DNA of 64,000 bases, from the NCBI GenBank assembly GCA_035578155.1, contig JAPWDM010000015.1, forward strand, positions 7,624,709 to 7,688,708. Reading direction: 5' to 3'. Below are positions 35,291-45,734 of the stretch, piece by piece. Position numbers and translations under genes: made by a program. The DNA is from Brachynemurus nebulosus (Eukaryota > Arthropoda > Insecta > Neuroptera > Myrmeleontidae). The notes under the pieces are model-generated. The model was not told the origin of the DNA. It ran no database searches and was given only the letters and a program-made list of their open reading frames with translations. How positions within the stretch are numbered: the first letter of the stretch is position 1; each line of letters starts with the position of its first letter.

Positions 35291-35459
35291 CCGTATTTTC
35301 CGACATATAATGCGCACTTTGAGCATTGGTGACAGTAAAATAACATACAATAACGAATTTATCGATTCAAATACTAACGAATTTATTGCGTACCACCGAT
35401 TGAATTGAAATTTTTTGTATAATCTTTTTAGCTTAAGAATCTGTACAATCTTTTTAGCT

Positions 35460-35825
35460 TAAACGGATTTTTGGCGACATGTTGCATATCGAGGATCTAA
35501 AGTAGTAAAAATTAGTATAAGAGATAAGTAGACAAGTATACTTTCGGATTTCTCCGACTAAATTTTTTTTATATACTCTTCTTGGCCTAACAGTAAGAAA
35601 TTATTTTCTAAATTAATTTTTAGAAACGTTGATCGAAAGTGTATTTTTTAATCTTTTGAATACATACACAACTAAAAAAAGGTTTCCGTTACTATGGCAA
35701 TAAAAACTAGAGACAGATTCTTATAGAATTTGATCAGTGGAACAAAAACGCAAAAACAATTTTTTTAGATATCCTGTTTAGTTTTCCAGATAATACGTGT
35801 CATATTTCTAAAACTTACTATCATG
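35460..35825. repeat. Diverged inverted repeat flanking the second Polinton-like element
   Basis: Matches the complement of 45200-45425 at moderate divergence (shared blocks: ACGGATTTTTGGCGAC, AGTGTATTTTT, TTCCGTTAC.ATAGCAA, ATTCTTATAGAA, ACGTGT). With the tandem arrays this forms an older inverted pair around the later Polinton-like insertion, possibly the ends of the P-type element or a separate repeat. Confidence 0.55.
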
Positions 35826-35829
35826 AGGT

Positions 35830-36555
35830 AATGGATTGTATATTATACACACACATACACATATCGTCAGTTGAGTATTGGTTTATTCCAAGTCCACTTC
35901 TTAAAAAATTTTTCTATGTGGTTGTTTTGGTAGTTTTAGACATTGAGCAAGTCGAAACCACTATCAGAAAAAAACTTAAAAAATGGCCTAAAAAATTGGT
36001 ACAAACAAAACCTAAAAAAATGGTACAAACCAATACTCAGCTGACGATATATACCCTATTTCAAATACAGATCATGTGTCAAAGTTACAAAATTAAATAA
36101 TTCTTATATTGAAAACAAATCAATCTTCTATTCTTTTCTAAAAACCAACTGCAATTTTAAAATTTACGTAAGTGCAATAATGGAAGAGATAAAGCCAAAA
36201 AAACGGAAATTATTTAAATTCATAAGTGATGAAGTATGGTTAAATTTTAGTGAAATGGACCATACCTACCATACCTAGTATCAATTTTTATGGATATAAA
36301 CTCATTTTTAAATATATTTTTTGAATGATAAATTTGGTTTTTATTCATAGAAATAAGTGAAAAATGAACGGGACATCATTAATGAAACCGCATTCTTGGG
36401 CAAAGAGTAATTATTTACAAATGAGCCTCGGCGTGTAATCTCTTTAAAATTATCATATTTAATTACCCTTTGCCTGAAAATGATGTTTCAATGATGTCGT
36501 CCGGTCCATTTTCCACTTATTTTATCAATAAAAGCCGTAATTTACCGTAATTATC
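35830..36555. other. Non-coding DNA left of the second Polinton-like element
   Basis: No supported gene. The 89-codon frame at 35831-36100 is Lys/Gln-rich with no family resemblance. Confidence 0.35.
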
Positions 36556-36561
36556 TATCCA
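36556..36561. repeat. 6-bp target duplication TATCCA, left
   Basis: Repeated at 45180-45185 directly after the other terminus. Confidence 0.88.
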
Positions 36562-36633
36562 AGTAGTGGGTTTTGGACAGTTCTGAGCCAGCTCCTTGCA
36601 GGAGCCGTACGTATAGCATACCCTTCGTGTATA

Positions 36634-36710
<77 letters not shown>

Positions 36711-36878
36711 CGTACTCTTTGAGAGGTGGTACGTACAGAGTACATACACCTAACTTTCGTCAGAATGAGTGATGCAACAATATTCTGTTGAGTTTTCCCT
36801 GGGATCAAGTTACAAAAAGGGTTAATTATAGTAAAAAATTGTGTCAGTTTCAATTGGTGAACCGTGAATCGTTCTGCA
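36562..36878 (+). repeat. Left terminal inverted repeat of element 2
   Basis: 317 bp, from AGTAGTGGG to GTTCTGCA. It contains a small hairpin GCTCCT-TGC-AGGAGC (about 36591-36605), an imperfect palindrome around a (TA)n tract (36637-36708), and a conserved inner half. Length differs from the right copy only in the TA tract and a few bases. Confidence 0.9.
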
Positions 36879-37343
36879 TTCACAGTAAATGTAAGTAATT
36901 GTTTTTTAAATATTAGAGTTACATATTATTAGTCACTGAAATGTTTAGCCATCGATAATGTACTAGATTACAATTAAAACGATTTCTTTCTCTGTAATAA
37001 AACTAGCATATTTTTTATAAACTAAGTACTCAAATTTGTATTATTTACTTGTTTTTTCTAATGATAAAAATTTTTTTTAAATATAATATTTGTATTTTAA
37101 TGCGCAGCCTTATTTATTAAATTTAAATTAAGAAGATTATCCTTTGAATGTTTTATATGCTTTCTAATCAAAAACTATTTTTATATAAAGATTTCTCTTT
37201 GATTTAAACAGCAGCCCTTTAAATATTATTGGGATTACTGCTCAATTTTAAGTGAAAACTTTATAAACTTTATTCGTAATTCTAAGATGATTTGTTGTTG
37301 ATTTAGGTGAAGTTTTTCTCTGTGCAGATGCTGGTGGTTGTGG
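36879..37343. other. Non-coding interior next to the left terminal repeat
   Basis: No supported gene; presumably 3' to the minus-strand spliced gene. Confidence 0.4.
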
Positions 37344-37850
37344 TCAAACTGATTCGTTTCCAGAGTCATTTTCACTACTAGCTGACATTGACGTATGACG
37401 TAGTACAGAATTACGATGAGCCAATTCAAATGCATTTAATCTAATCCGCATAAAATTTAAGTGATGCTGTAATCTATGTAAAATTTTAGGCTGCAATCCT
37501 GAACATAATACAATACTCGTAAATATAACAATTAGTGAAGTCGGCGGGCCCTGCTTCACAGGGTCCTCATAACACGAGAAAAATCAAAACTAGTTTTCCA
37601 ATTGTCCTAACTAAAAAAACCTTTGATCTAAGCTAACCTAACTCGCTTTTCAAGTTTATAGTTCTTTCATACCTAATTGCATCTGATGTATGGCTTGTGG
37701 AATAGGTACCCATTTCCTGCTTGTAATATCATAATATGACAATTTTTCAAAATAATTTGAATGTTCCATTAAATTATGATTAGGTTCTTCACAGTCAGGA
37801 ACGAAGGAAGAAAAAGGAGCACAAACGTCTATTTTCATCCATTTTTGTTT
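37344..37850 (-). CDS. Unknown spliced gene, last two exons visible
   Basis: Minus strand. Exon A 37850-37673 follows an acceptor TTTTTATTTCAG and ends before the donor GTATGA. Exon B 37498-37344 follows an acceptor ATTATGTTCAG and ends in TGA. The intron is phase 1 and the joined frame is open throughout, about 110 codons. Exon A contains KIDVCAPFSSF and YFEKLSYYDITSRKW; exon B contains a basic helical part (HRLQHHLNFMRIRLNAFE) and an acidic Ser-rich end. No family recognised; no signal peptide or enzyme motif. Any upstream exon between 37850 and the polymerase promoter was not identified. It could be a captured host gene or a lineage-specific gene of the element. Confidence 0.45.
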
Positions 37851-38130
37851 CTGAAATAAAAATTTTAGAATATTTTACAAACAATATTCCATTGACTCTG
37901 TAAAATATGAAGCAATTTTAAAATACAATACAAATGTTATTTGACGTTCCCATCTTAGACTTATAAAATTAGACTTATTTTTTCCCCGTAGGATAAAATA
38001 TTTGCTATTTTTTAATAATTGTTGCATCATAAGAATTGTAAATATTATTGCATCATATCACAACCTGTTGAGACATGTTTAAAAGCTGTAGACGCGGGTG
38101 GTTGAAGTGTGGAGGGGGGAGGGGAACCGC

Positions 38131-38166
38131 TATATATAGGAGTGGCGCATCGACGCTGGCTCAGTT
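38131..38166 (+). promoter_or_regulatory. TATA/Inr promoter of the polymerase gene
   Basis: TATATATAGG (38131-38140) lies about 30 nt upstream of the initiator TCAGTT (38161-38166). A purine-rich G tract (38111-38122) is just upstream. Confidence 0.7.
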
Positions 38167-38223
38167 ATTTGCAAGAAATTGTGGTGTAAGCATCAAATTA
38201 GCAGCAGCAGCAATAAGCTTGAG

Positions 38224-38713
38224 GTAAGCAACAAATCTTCTAAATAATTATCAAAGGATACAAGGAAAAGCAATTGTAAGTATTAAGTTATTACAGGCAT
38301 CAACATTATTGACCTATTATCATATCCATTTTCATTGTTGTATTCATTATTGTAGTACCTATCCTATTGTAAAACCTATATTGTTGTATCCCTCCTATTG
38401 TTGTATTCATTGTTGTATCTCTCCTATTGTTGTACCTATTGTAGTACCTAACCTATTGTCATACCTGTCCTATTGTTGTACTTATCTTATTGTTGTACCT
38501 ATCCTATTGTTGTATTCATTGTTGTACCTATCCTATTGTTGTACCTATTGTAGTACCTATCCTATTGTCATACCTGTCCTATTGTTGTACTTATCTTATT
38601 GTTGTACCTATCCTATTGTTGTATTCATTGTTGTACCTATCCTATTGTTGTACCTATACTATTGTCGTATTATATTGTTGTAACCGTTTTCTAATACCAA
38701 TATTTTATTTCAG
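38224..38713 (+). repeat. 5'-UTR intron filled by a 17-bp minisatellite
   Basis: Donor GAG/GTAAGC at 38224 and acceptor TATTTCAG at 38713, 10 nt before the ATG at 38724. From about 38310 to 38690 it is a tandem array of GTTGTACCTATCCTATT-type units, with a repeated higher-order block of about 109 bp (compare 38434 and 38543). Open frames inside it are artefacts. Confidence 0.75.
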
Positions 38714-38723
38714 ATAAAGCATA

Positions 38724-41060
38724 ATGGAAGCATTCAATTGTGAAAAGTGTAACAAATCGTTCACACACAAAATTTAAACCGTCACATCAAAAGCATGCAT
38801 TCAGATGTGGAGTTCCAGTGCCATGAATGTGGGAAAAAATTTAATCGTTTGGATAATTTTAAAACACATTTAAAACAAGCACATAATTTGGAAACTCAAA
38901 AACGACCGGCAGCAACAATGGACAACGAGCATTCACCGAACAAAAAATCTAAACTGGACAACAATAATGAACTGGCAACGGCGATGGAAACTGATAATTC
39001 TCTAATTGAAACGAGACGATGTGATATATGCGACCTTGAGATACCAACGTCACGCTACTACGGGCATTTACGGAGTCTTGAACACAAGAATCGCGCAAGT
39101 ACTCAAGTGGAAAACGACGAATTTGTTGAAAAAGTAGCAAGCGCATATAAAAATCGAATTATCAGTTATCGAATACGAGCTTCGGAAAAATTTACAAATA
39201 TCAACGAATTTTTAAAACACATTGAACTCAAAGTGATGCGTCTATTAACACACGAACTGAGACGACATGCAACATTCAAGATAAATATGGAATTATTTGG
39301 ACTGTACACACTTGAAAAGGCTGGAAAAACTCGAGCAGAAACAAAATCATTCAACACGAACAAAATAGTGACCGAGGCAACGGATTTGGATGAAATGTAT
39401 ACCGATTTTTCTCAAACCCTCAACACCAAGAGCGAAGAGTTTAAGCACAAAGAAACAGGATGGACGTTGCAAGAGGTTAAGTACTTGGAAATTAATATTA
39501 ACAAGTTTATTCCTCTTCGCGGGTCATCCTATATACCACTACCGGCGTGGATAGAAAAGAAGAGAGCGGTTGTAAACGTTAAGAATGCTGATGAAGCATG
39601 TTTTTTGTGGTCAGTGGTTTCGGCGTTATATCCAGTTCCACACACCAAACATCCGCAACGAATATCTACATATCCACACTACTCTACAGTTTTAAATGTT
39701 GAAAGAATCAAGACTCCGATAACATTAACAGACGTTAAACAATTTGAGAAACAGAATGATATAAGTATAAACATGTACGGCGTTGATGGGAAAAATATTG
39801 TTGGACCAATATACTACACAGAACAAAGAAGACCTAGACACGTCAATCTGTTATATATTGAAGACGGAGAAAAATCACACTACTGCTGGATTAAGAATTT
39901 AAATAGGCTTGTTGGAAATCAATTATCAAAACACGATGGAACAAAATGGATTTGTGATGGATGTCTTCAGTTTTTCAGAACAGAAGATCGGTTGAAGGAA
40001 CACGAAAAACGAGATTGTAATCATGTCTACACCGTACTCCCTTCACCGAAAAAGTCTGTCTTGAAATTTGAAAAATATCACAAACAACTGAGGATGCCGT
40101 TCGTTATCTACAGTGATTTTGAAACCATTTTGAAGCCAGTTGACACTTGCATGCCTGATCCAGCAGCGTCATTTACCAACACAACATGCATTCATGAACC
40201 ACATAGCTTTTCTTATTATATTAAGTGTAGTTATGATGATTCACTGAATAAGTTTGAACTGTATCGGGGTCCGGACTGTGGAAACAAGTTCCTGGAGATG
40301 TTGGACGAGGAAGTGAAACGTATTTACAATATTATAAAAATCAAAGCGCCAATGAAGCCGCTAACACCATTGGAAGTGATAAAACACGAAACGGCTACAA
40401 AATGTTTCCTTTGCAGCAAACGTTTTTACAACGATCTCAAGAATCGTAAAGTGCGAGACCACGATCATCTTACAGGAGCATATAGAGGTCCTGCGCACAA
40501 CAACTGTAATAAATTATATAGAATGCCGAAATTTGTGCCCGTCATTATCCACAATTTATCTGGATACGATTCACATTTTATCATCAAAGAACTGGGAAAT
40601 GCAAAGGAAAAAGTAAATGTTATACCAAACAACAAAGAAAGGTATATATCATTTACTAAATATGTCCAGCTGAAGAAGAAAATTACGACGACGACCAACA
40701 GAGCGATGATGATTGTGCAGATGAATTTCAAGATAATGATGAAGATGATTTCGATGGTGACGAAGAGGAAGAAAAGGACATTAGAAAAATGAAAACTATC
40801 CAATTACGGTTCATAGACTCGTTTCGATTTATGGCTAGCAGTTTGGATAAATTATCAAGCAATTTAAATACCGATCAACTTAAAGAAACGCGACGAGCAT
40901 TTCCAGAAGATCGCCATTTCAATCTGATGAGGTAGAAAGGGGTGTTTCCATATGAATATATCACAACTTTTGACCGTTTAAATGAAACAGTACTACCGCC
41001 GAAAGAAGCATTCTACAGTCAACTAAATGCAGCACATATTAGTGATGAAGAAATTTTCAT
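38724..41060 (+). pseudogene. Protein-primed-type DNA polymerase B, N-terminal half, broken
   Basis: The natural start is the ATG at 38724, 10 nt after the 5' intron. Zinc finger 1 (FNCEKCNKSFTHK) is broken by a small deletion near 38780, so the long open frame starts at 38795. Fingers 2 and 3 (QCHECGKKF...H, CDICDLEI...H) follow, then a conserved block (LPAWIEKKRAVVNVKN, then DEACFLWSVV), a further finger (WICDGCLQFF), the exonuclease I motif YSDFETI (Asp441 and Glu443 of the open frame), an HNH-like Cys/His block (CFLCSKRF and RDHDHLTGAYRG, about residues 535-572) and IHNLSGYDSHFI (Exo II). A frameshift near 40660 moves the reading to another frame through an acidic linker to FIDSFRFM, a stop at 40933, and KGVFPYEYITTFDRLNE to about 41060. 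The palm and thumb with the catalytic Asp residues are absent. Replicates Polinton-type linear genomes in intact relatives. Confidence 0.88.
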
Positions 41061-41330
41061 ATTCATATTACCTTATGATGAAATCATTTTTAAATCTGTT
41101 TTTACTAATTACAAAAAGTGAATATTTTAAACAAGTATTATATATTCAAAAAATATTTAAGCTTACTGATTTAATATTATTAAACCTAAAATTATTGTCA
41201 AATTTATTGAACCTGTTGAGAAAAAGCGAAATGATTTTATCAGTTGTTGTTTAGAGCATAATTTTTTTTTTAGCGAATGTTAATGGTGATTTTCCACTTA
41301 TTTTTAAAGCATATTTTTTTTGTTTTAGCG
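41061..41330. other. Sequence replacing the lost polymerase domain
   Basis: Abrupt change from polymerase sequence to AT-rich DNA; no coding signal. Confidence 0.4.
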
Positions 41331-41440
41331 GCTGCCGATGGTATTATGCATGTTAAGACGGCGTATACCTCAATGGAATGAGGGATATAATCACATCGGT
41401 GACGTAGGCGGCGGTTACATGTCAAAAAAAAAATAGAATA
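41331..41440 (+). pseudogene. Possible last exon of a small spliced gene (copy A)
   Basis: After an acceptor TTTTGTTTTAG a frame of about 36 codons starts RLPMVLCMLRRRIPQW and ends in a Lys run and TAG. It occupies the same relative place (before related non-coding sequence) as exon 3 of the gene at 42229-43165, which also starts xLP-V. Upstream exons are lost at the polymerase junction. Weak call. Confidence 0.28.
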
Positions 41441-41635
41441 ACATAAATTTTTTGTTTTTTTGTTTTTTTCTAGATCCTTGGAGCAAAATTTTTAGTTCTA
41501 TATAGTTTAGTTTAGTTTAGTTAAATTAGTTTTTAAAAAATAGTTGATATTATAGTTGTAGTATAGAATAAATAATTTTTAAAAAATTTTTATTTTCTTC
41601 TTTTTTTAATACCAGAGTTTAAAAACAATTTTTTT

Positions 41636-41689
41636 TCAGTGCTTTGTTTAGTGGTTTCTTTTTCAACTATTTAAGTTTTAATTTCATGC
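41636..41689 (+). promoter_or_regulatory. Initiator and 5' non-coding exon of small gene B
   Basis: TCAGTG (41636-41641) precedes a short stretch ending at the donor ATGC/GTAAGT (41690). A diverged copy of the same block is at 43372-43413, again with initiator and donor. No TATA box seen. Confidence 0.4.
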
Positions 41690-42228
41690 GTAAGTATACA
41701 GTAAAAATAAATTCCATGTTATTTATATAGAGTAATTGATTTCAATGAATGGAATCCATTTTTAATTTTTTGGGTACTTTCATTTGACTTAAAAATGGTT
41801 AAAAATTAGTGTATCCTAATTTGAAAACTGATGAAAATATTAGCTGAAAAAAGTAGTTTGAAAATTAAGATGTAAGATGAAGAATATTTTAAAGCATCCA
41901 TTACTGCTAATTTCTTGAGGTAGCTTTTCATATCGAAAATTTACTCCCAATCAATTTCCTCGTTAAAAATTTTGTCTCAATCAGTCCGTTTTGAAAAATT
42001 TCACATCAAATTTTCTATAAATCATTTTTTCAGAACTTTTAAAAAGGTTAAATGACTTTATAACCAGTTGTATACAATAAAGCTTAGATTTATATGTAAT
42101 TGTTAATTAAGAATCTTTATGAGATTTTGAGCTTTTCTCAGCAAAAATTCATACGCCTATGTACATTTCTGGTTACACTTTAAATTAAATTATAAAATTT
42201 TTAGTTCATTACTTTTATTTAGTTCATC

Positions 42229-43165
42229 ATGACTGATAATAGTAACACAACAATGGACAATTTCCCAAGTACGTTATATATTGTAAATAGTTTTTAAAAT
42301 TATTATGATACATCGATTGAATGATTTTGTTGATCAATTAATCACTATCGAAATGGCTTTGTGTATTACTACAAAATTTATAATTTTAACTTTTTGTTGC
42401 AGCTTCCGAAATCGTAGAAGTGGCGCGGGAGTTGCTACCCGCTGATATTCGTGTAAGCTATCTTAAAATTTTTTAAATATATCTTTTTTTTATTTTTTTT
42501 ACAAGAACACGCAACCAATTAATCGTGTTCTTTGGGGGATTGCTGTATTATCGATATCGAAAATTTTTAATAGTGAATGATACGTAACAATCATCGTTTT
42601 TATTTATAACCAGTAAAATTCCACCTATTCCTGTTCAATTCACGCACAGTTTGAACCAAATAGATTTAAAATTGCTATTAGGAGAACAGAAGTAGTTATA
42701 CAGTTATACTTTAATATCAGTGGTAATTGTGTAATTTAAATTATAAATTAATGTAATGACTCGGTTGCATGTAATTTAAATTACAAAAGTAATTAATTAT
42801 GCCCAACACTGTTTACATATTGTTGTTCGAATATTTAAAATAGATAAGTATTATTTGCATCACAATATGTTTACAATTTAAACATTGTAAATTATCAACC
42901 ATTTTTTCAAAACCTAGGGAAATCGTAGCCTTATAACTATCATTCTTTACTACAAAATTTTAACCCTTTTTAGCTTTAAAATTTGCTAAAGCAATTAAAA
43001 TTTTTTACTTGTATTTAGGACCTACCAGTAGTAATAATTTTTTACTACGGGGAGGCGTCAGAAGAACTAACATCACTAATGAGGTTCTTAGGGCTCATTA
43101 GGGGTGTTATGGTGTACTATATCCCGGACTATAGGATGGGGTACATAGAGTTATATCTTAGTTAA
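42229..43165 (+). CDS. Small three-exon gene B, 78 aa, unknown function
   Basis: Exons 42229-42268 (40 nt, from ATG), 42403-42452 (50 nt) and 43019-43165 (147 nt, ending TAA). Junctions are canonical: GTACGT...TTGTTGCAG and GTAAGC...TTGTATTTAG. The joined frame is continuous: 13 codons plus one base, completed in exon 2; exon 2 ends on a codon boundary. The product starts MTDNSNTTMDNF, continues with SEIVEVARELLPADIR, and has a hydrophobic/aromatic C-terminal part (LPVVIIFYYGEAS, YYIPDYRMGY). No signal peptide. Each exon alone is too short to stand out, but frame and splice sites agree. Partial related blocks up- and downstream suggest a tandem family. Function unknown. Confidence 0.52.
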
Positions 43166-44757
43166 GGTAATATTTTTAAGTATACAAATTTTGGAATAAA
43201 TTTTAATTTTTTTTTTTTTTTGTTTCAGAATTATTATATATTTTTTTATTTTTATTACTTATTAGTATTTTATAAGTTATTTTATAAGTTAGTATTTCTT
43301 AATTAAAATTAGTTATTAAAAAAATTTTGACTTTTTTCTTCTAAGTACCCAAGTTCAAAACAATTATTTTTTCAGTGTTTTTAGTGCTTATTTAAGTTTT
43401 TTAATTTATGTGTGTAAGTATAATTTATAAAAAATTATTGTGTGTGCAGTATATATATAAGAGCTGTATAGATTTTTTAATGATGTTAAATGATGAACAA
43501 TAAAAAAATTTAAGGTATATAATTGTAACCGATGTGTGAAAAATTTGTTACTTGAGTGTATCTATGTATTACATGTAGGTATATTATAGGATGTAGATTT
43601 ATCATTACAACGTTGATATAAATATGTAATATCTTTCTGCTTAGTAAACGTTTTTTATAATTTGTACGTATAGACAGTGAAATTATTTTTTTATAGAAAT
43701 AAATTTTTTTAAAATTATGCTAAAATATTAAAAATTTCAATTTGTTAATATGTTTATAAGTTATTAATAAAAAAGTAAAAAGAGAGATTTCACATTTCTT
43801 AAAAACATTCCTGTGTTTATATTTCTCTGAAATGAAACTCAGAAACTGTACATGTAAAAACTATTTTTGTTGAAAACTATTTTTTATTATTAGTTCAACA
43901 TTTACATGGTAGTTATATGATAAACATCAGCCAAATTATTTAAGTTAATGATATTTGGAAGACTTATGTGGCTTACATTAGGTGTTAGTGTACACTATGT
44001 TTCATTAGAACTGTTGGGGAGCAGACGTTTTTTCAATCAGCTGTTGAGTCTAATTTTGAGGTTTAAATTATTATTAATCGGTTTACAGGATGGCTGGTTG
44101 TTGAAGAAATTTCTTGATAGTTTGGTGATAAATTATTAAACGGATTCCAGCCTAGTTTCGCTGTATAGTTGTTTATTACAGATGTACCACGGTGCCTTAT
44201 TCTTAGGACTTTATTCTGAAATGATTCTATTTTACCAATAATTTTGTTTTTGAAGCTGTATTTTGTATTTACACGCTAAGAATTTTCATATCAATTTGAG
44301 TGTTCATTTTATAAAACAAAATATGCTTGTTTTTATTGTAGGAAAAAATTTTTTAACTGTTATATCATTGCTGGGAATAAAATTTCAGTGATTAATAATA
44401 TGTATAGCATAAATTTTGTATGCGAGCTCCAATATTAGTATAATTAAAATCACACAATTTTTTTTTGAAACCCACTGTACATCTAACATGTATTTTTATT
44501 TCCATGTCGCAAAATGATATATGTACTGACCTCTCTAAGTTAAATATGGTACTTTATTAGTCTAATGTGAATATATCTTGTTGACTCATTACAGCTGCTT
44601 TTGATTATGTAATTAGATCGAACTAAAACGCGGACAGATGTCATTATGTATACTGCAGGACCAGAGAACATGCAGGACAATTCACGTTAATTATATTATT
44701 TTATTAGATTTATGTGAATATAACTTGTTGACTGGTCTGATGCCTTTGGCGTCTTTT
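43166..44757. other. Mostly non-coding interior of element 2
   Basis: Contains the diverged copy of the 5' non-coding exon block (43372-43413), implying a third gene copy downstream, but no matching coding exons were found. Otherwise AT-rich. Confidence 0.4.
43960..44265 (-). pseudogene. Possible Jockey-type LINE reverse-transcriptase remnant
   Basis: The minus strand shows IESFQNKVLRI followed by RGTSVINNYTAKLGWNPF, reminiscent of the block after the RT core in Jockey-clade LINEs. Short and interrupted by stops. Low certainty. Confidence 0.28.
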
Positions 44758-44876
44758 GATACATATCATTGCCAGCGAGATTTGACAATTTCTAATTCCA
44801 AAACTGTCTTCATTTTTAGCGAATCAAAGTAGTAGCAATATGAGGCTACGGGGACCACCTCCCCACCTCCCGATTT
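44758..44876. mobile_element. Rearranged remnant of the palindromic-element family
   Basis: 44758-44791 matches sense codons of the 132-aa gene (CCAGCGAGATTTGACAATTT identical to 6041-6060). Immediately after, 44792-44826 matches the antisense of the preceding part of the gene (around 5986-6022). From 44828 a terminus reading AGTAGTAGCAATATGAGGCT matches the palindromic element's end (AGTAGTAGAAATATGGGGCT) and runs to 44876. So a terminal fragment with an internal inversion was incorporated next to the right terminal repeat of element 2. Confidence 0.72.
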
Positions 44877-45044
44877 TGCAGAACGATTCACGGTTCACCA
44901 ATTGAATCTGACACAATTTTTTACTATAATTAACCCTTTTTGTAACTTGATCCCAGGGAAAACTCAAGAGAATATTGTTGCATCACTCATTCTGACGAAA
45001 GTTAGGTGTATGTACTCTGTACGTACCACCTCTCAAAGAGTACG

Positions 45045-45106
<62 letters not shown>

Positions 45107-45179
45107 GTATACACGAAGGGTATGCTATACGTCCGGCTCCTGCAAGGAGCTGGCTCAGAACTGTCCAAAACCCACTACT
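44877..45179 (-). repeat. Right terminal inverted repeat of element 2
   Basis: 303 bp, complement of 36562-36878, with a shorter (TA)n tract (45046-45101). Ends CCCACTACT and is followed by TATCCA. Confidence 0.9.
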
Positions 45180-45185
45180 TATCCA
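45180..45185. repeat. 6-bp target duplication TATCCA, right
   Basis: Matches 36556-36561. Confidence 0.88.
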
Positions 45186-45199
45186 ATATAGTAAATTTT

Positions 45200-45722
45200 A
45201 CTTTAACACGTAATATCACGAAAACTAATCAAAATATCGAAAAACTTCATTCTTTCTTTTTTGTGCTACTCACCAAGTTCTATAAGAATTTATTTTTAAT
45301 TTTTGTTGCTATGGTAACGGAAAACATCTTTTAGTAACCCCTAAACTTGACATTCGAAGGGTTGAAAAATACACTTCCGGTCAGCGTCGCCAAAAATCCG
45401 TTTAGGGGATAATTTCTTAAGCCAAAAAGATTATGTAAAAAAGAATTCAGCTCATTCGGAGGTATTCGGTTATTATAATGGTTTAGTTATAATAAAAATA
45501 TTAATTGTAATAATAACGCATTCAGTCAGTATGTATAAGTAGCCAATTGCGTATACATACTGCATGTTTAAATAGCTAATTCAGTATACATATATCACAC
45601 ATATCATATGTATAAACAGTCAATTTCGTATACATACTGTATGTATAAATAGCCAATTGCGTATACATATTGTATGTATAAATAGCCAATTGCATATACA
45701 TACTGTATGTATAAATAGCCAC
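45200..45722. repeat. Inverted partner of the left flank, ending in the 33-bp array
   Basis: 45200-45425 is a diverged complement of 35460-35825. 45530-45722 is the complement of the array at 35126-35290, with units containing TACATACTGTATGTATAAAT. Confidence 0.6.
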
Positions 45723-45734
45723 ATCCTAAATTTT

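Larger units (their letters stand above)
36562..45179. mobile_element. Second Polinton-like element (8,618 bp)
   Basis: Bounded by terminal inverted repeats (36562-36878 and 44877-45179) that start AGTAGTGGGTTTTGGACAG, and flanked by the 6-bp duplication TATCCA. The AG terminus, 6-bp duplication and a Polinton/adintovirus-type DNA polymerase B gene identify it. The polymerase lacks its palm domain and carries frameshifts, and no integrase, ATPase or capsid gene is visible, so the copy is internally deleted. The space is partly filled by small spliced genes and by a rearranged fragment of the family at 4958-16235. Confidence 0.88.

Noticed and set aside
38309..38717. Leu/Tyr/Cys-rich frames in the polymerase 5' intron
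   Set aside because: Products of the 17-bp minisatellite located inside a predicted intron.
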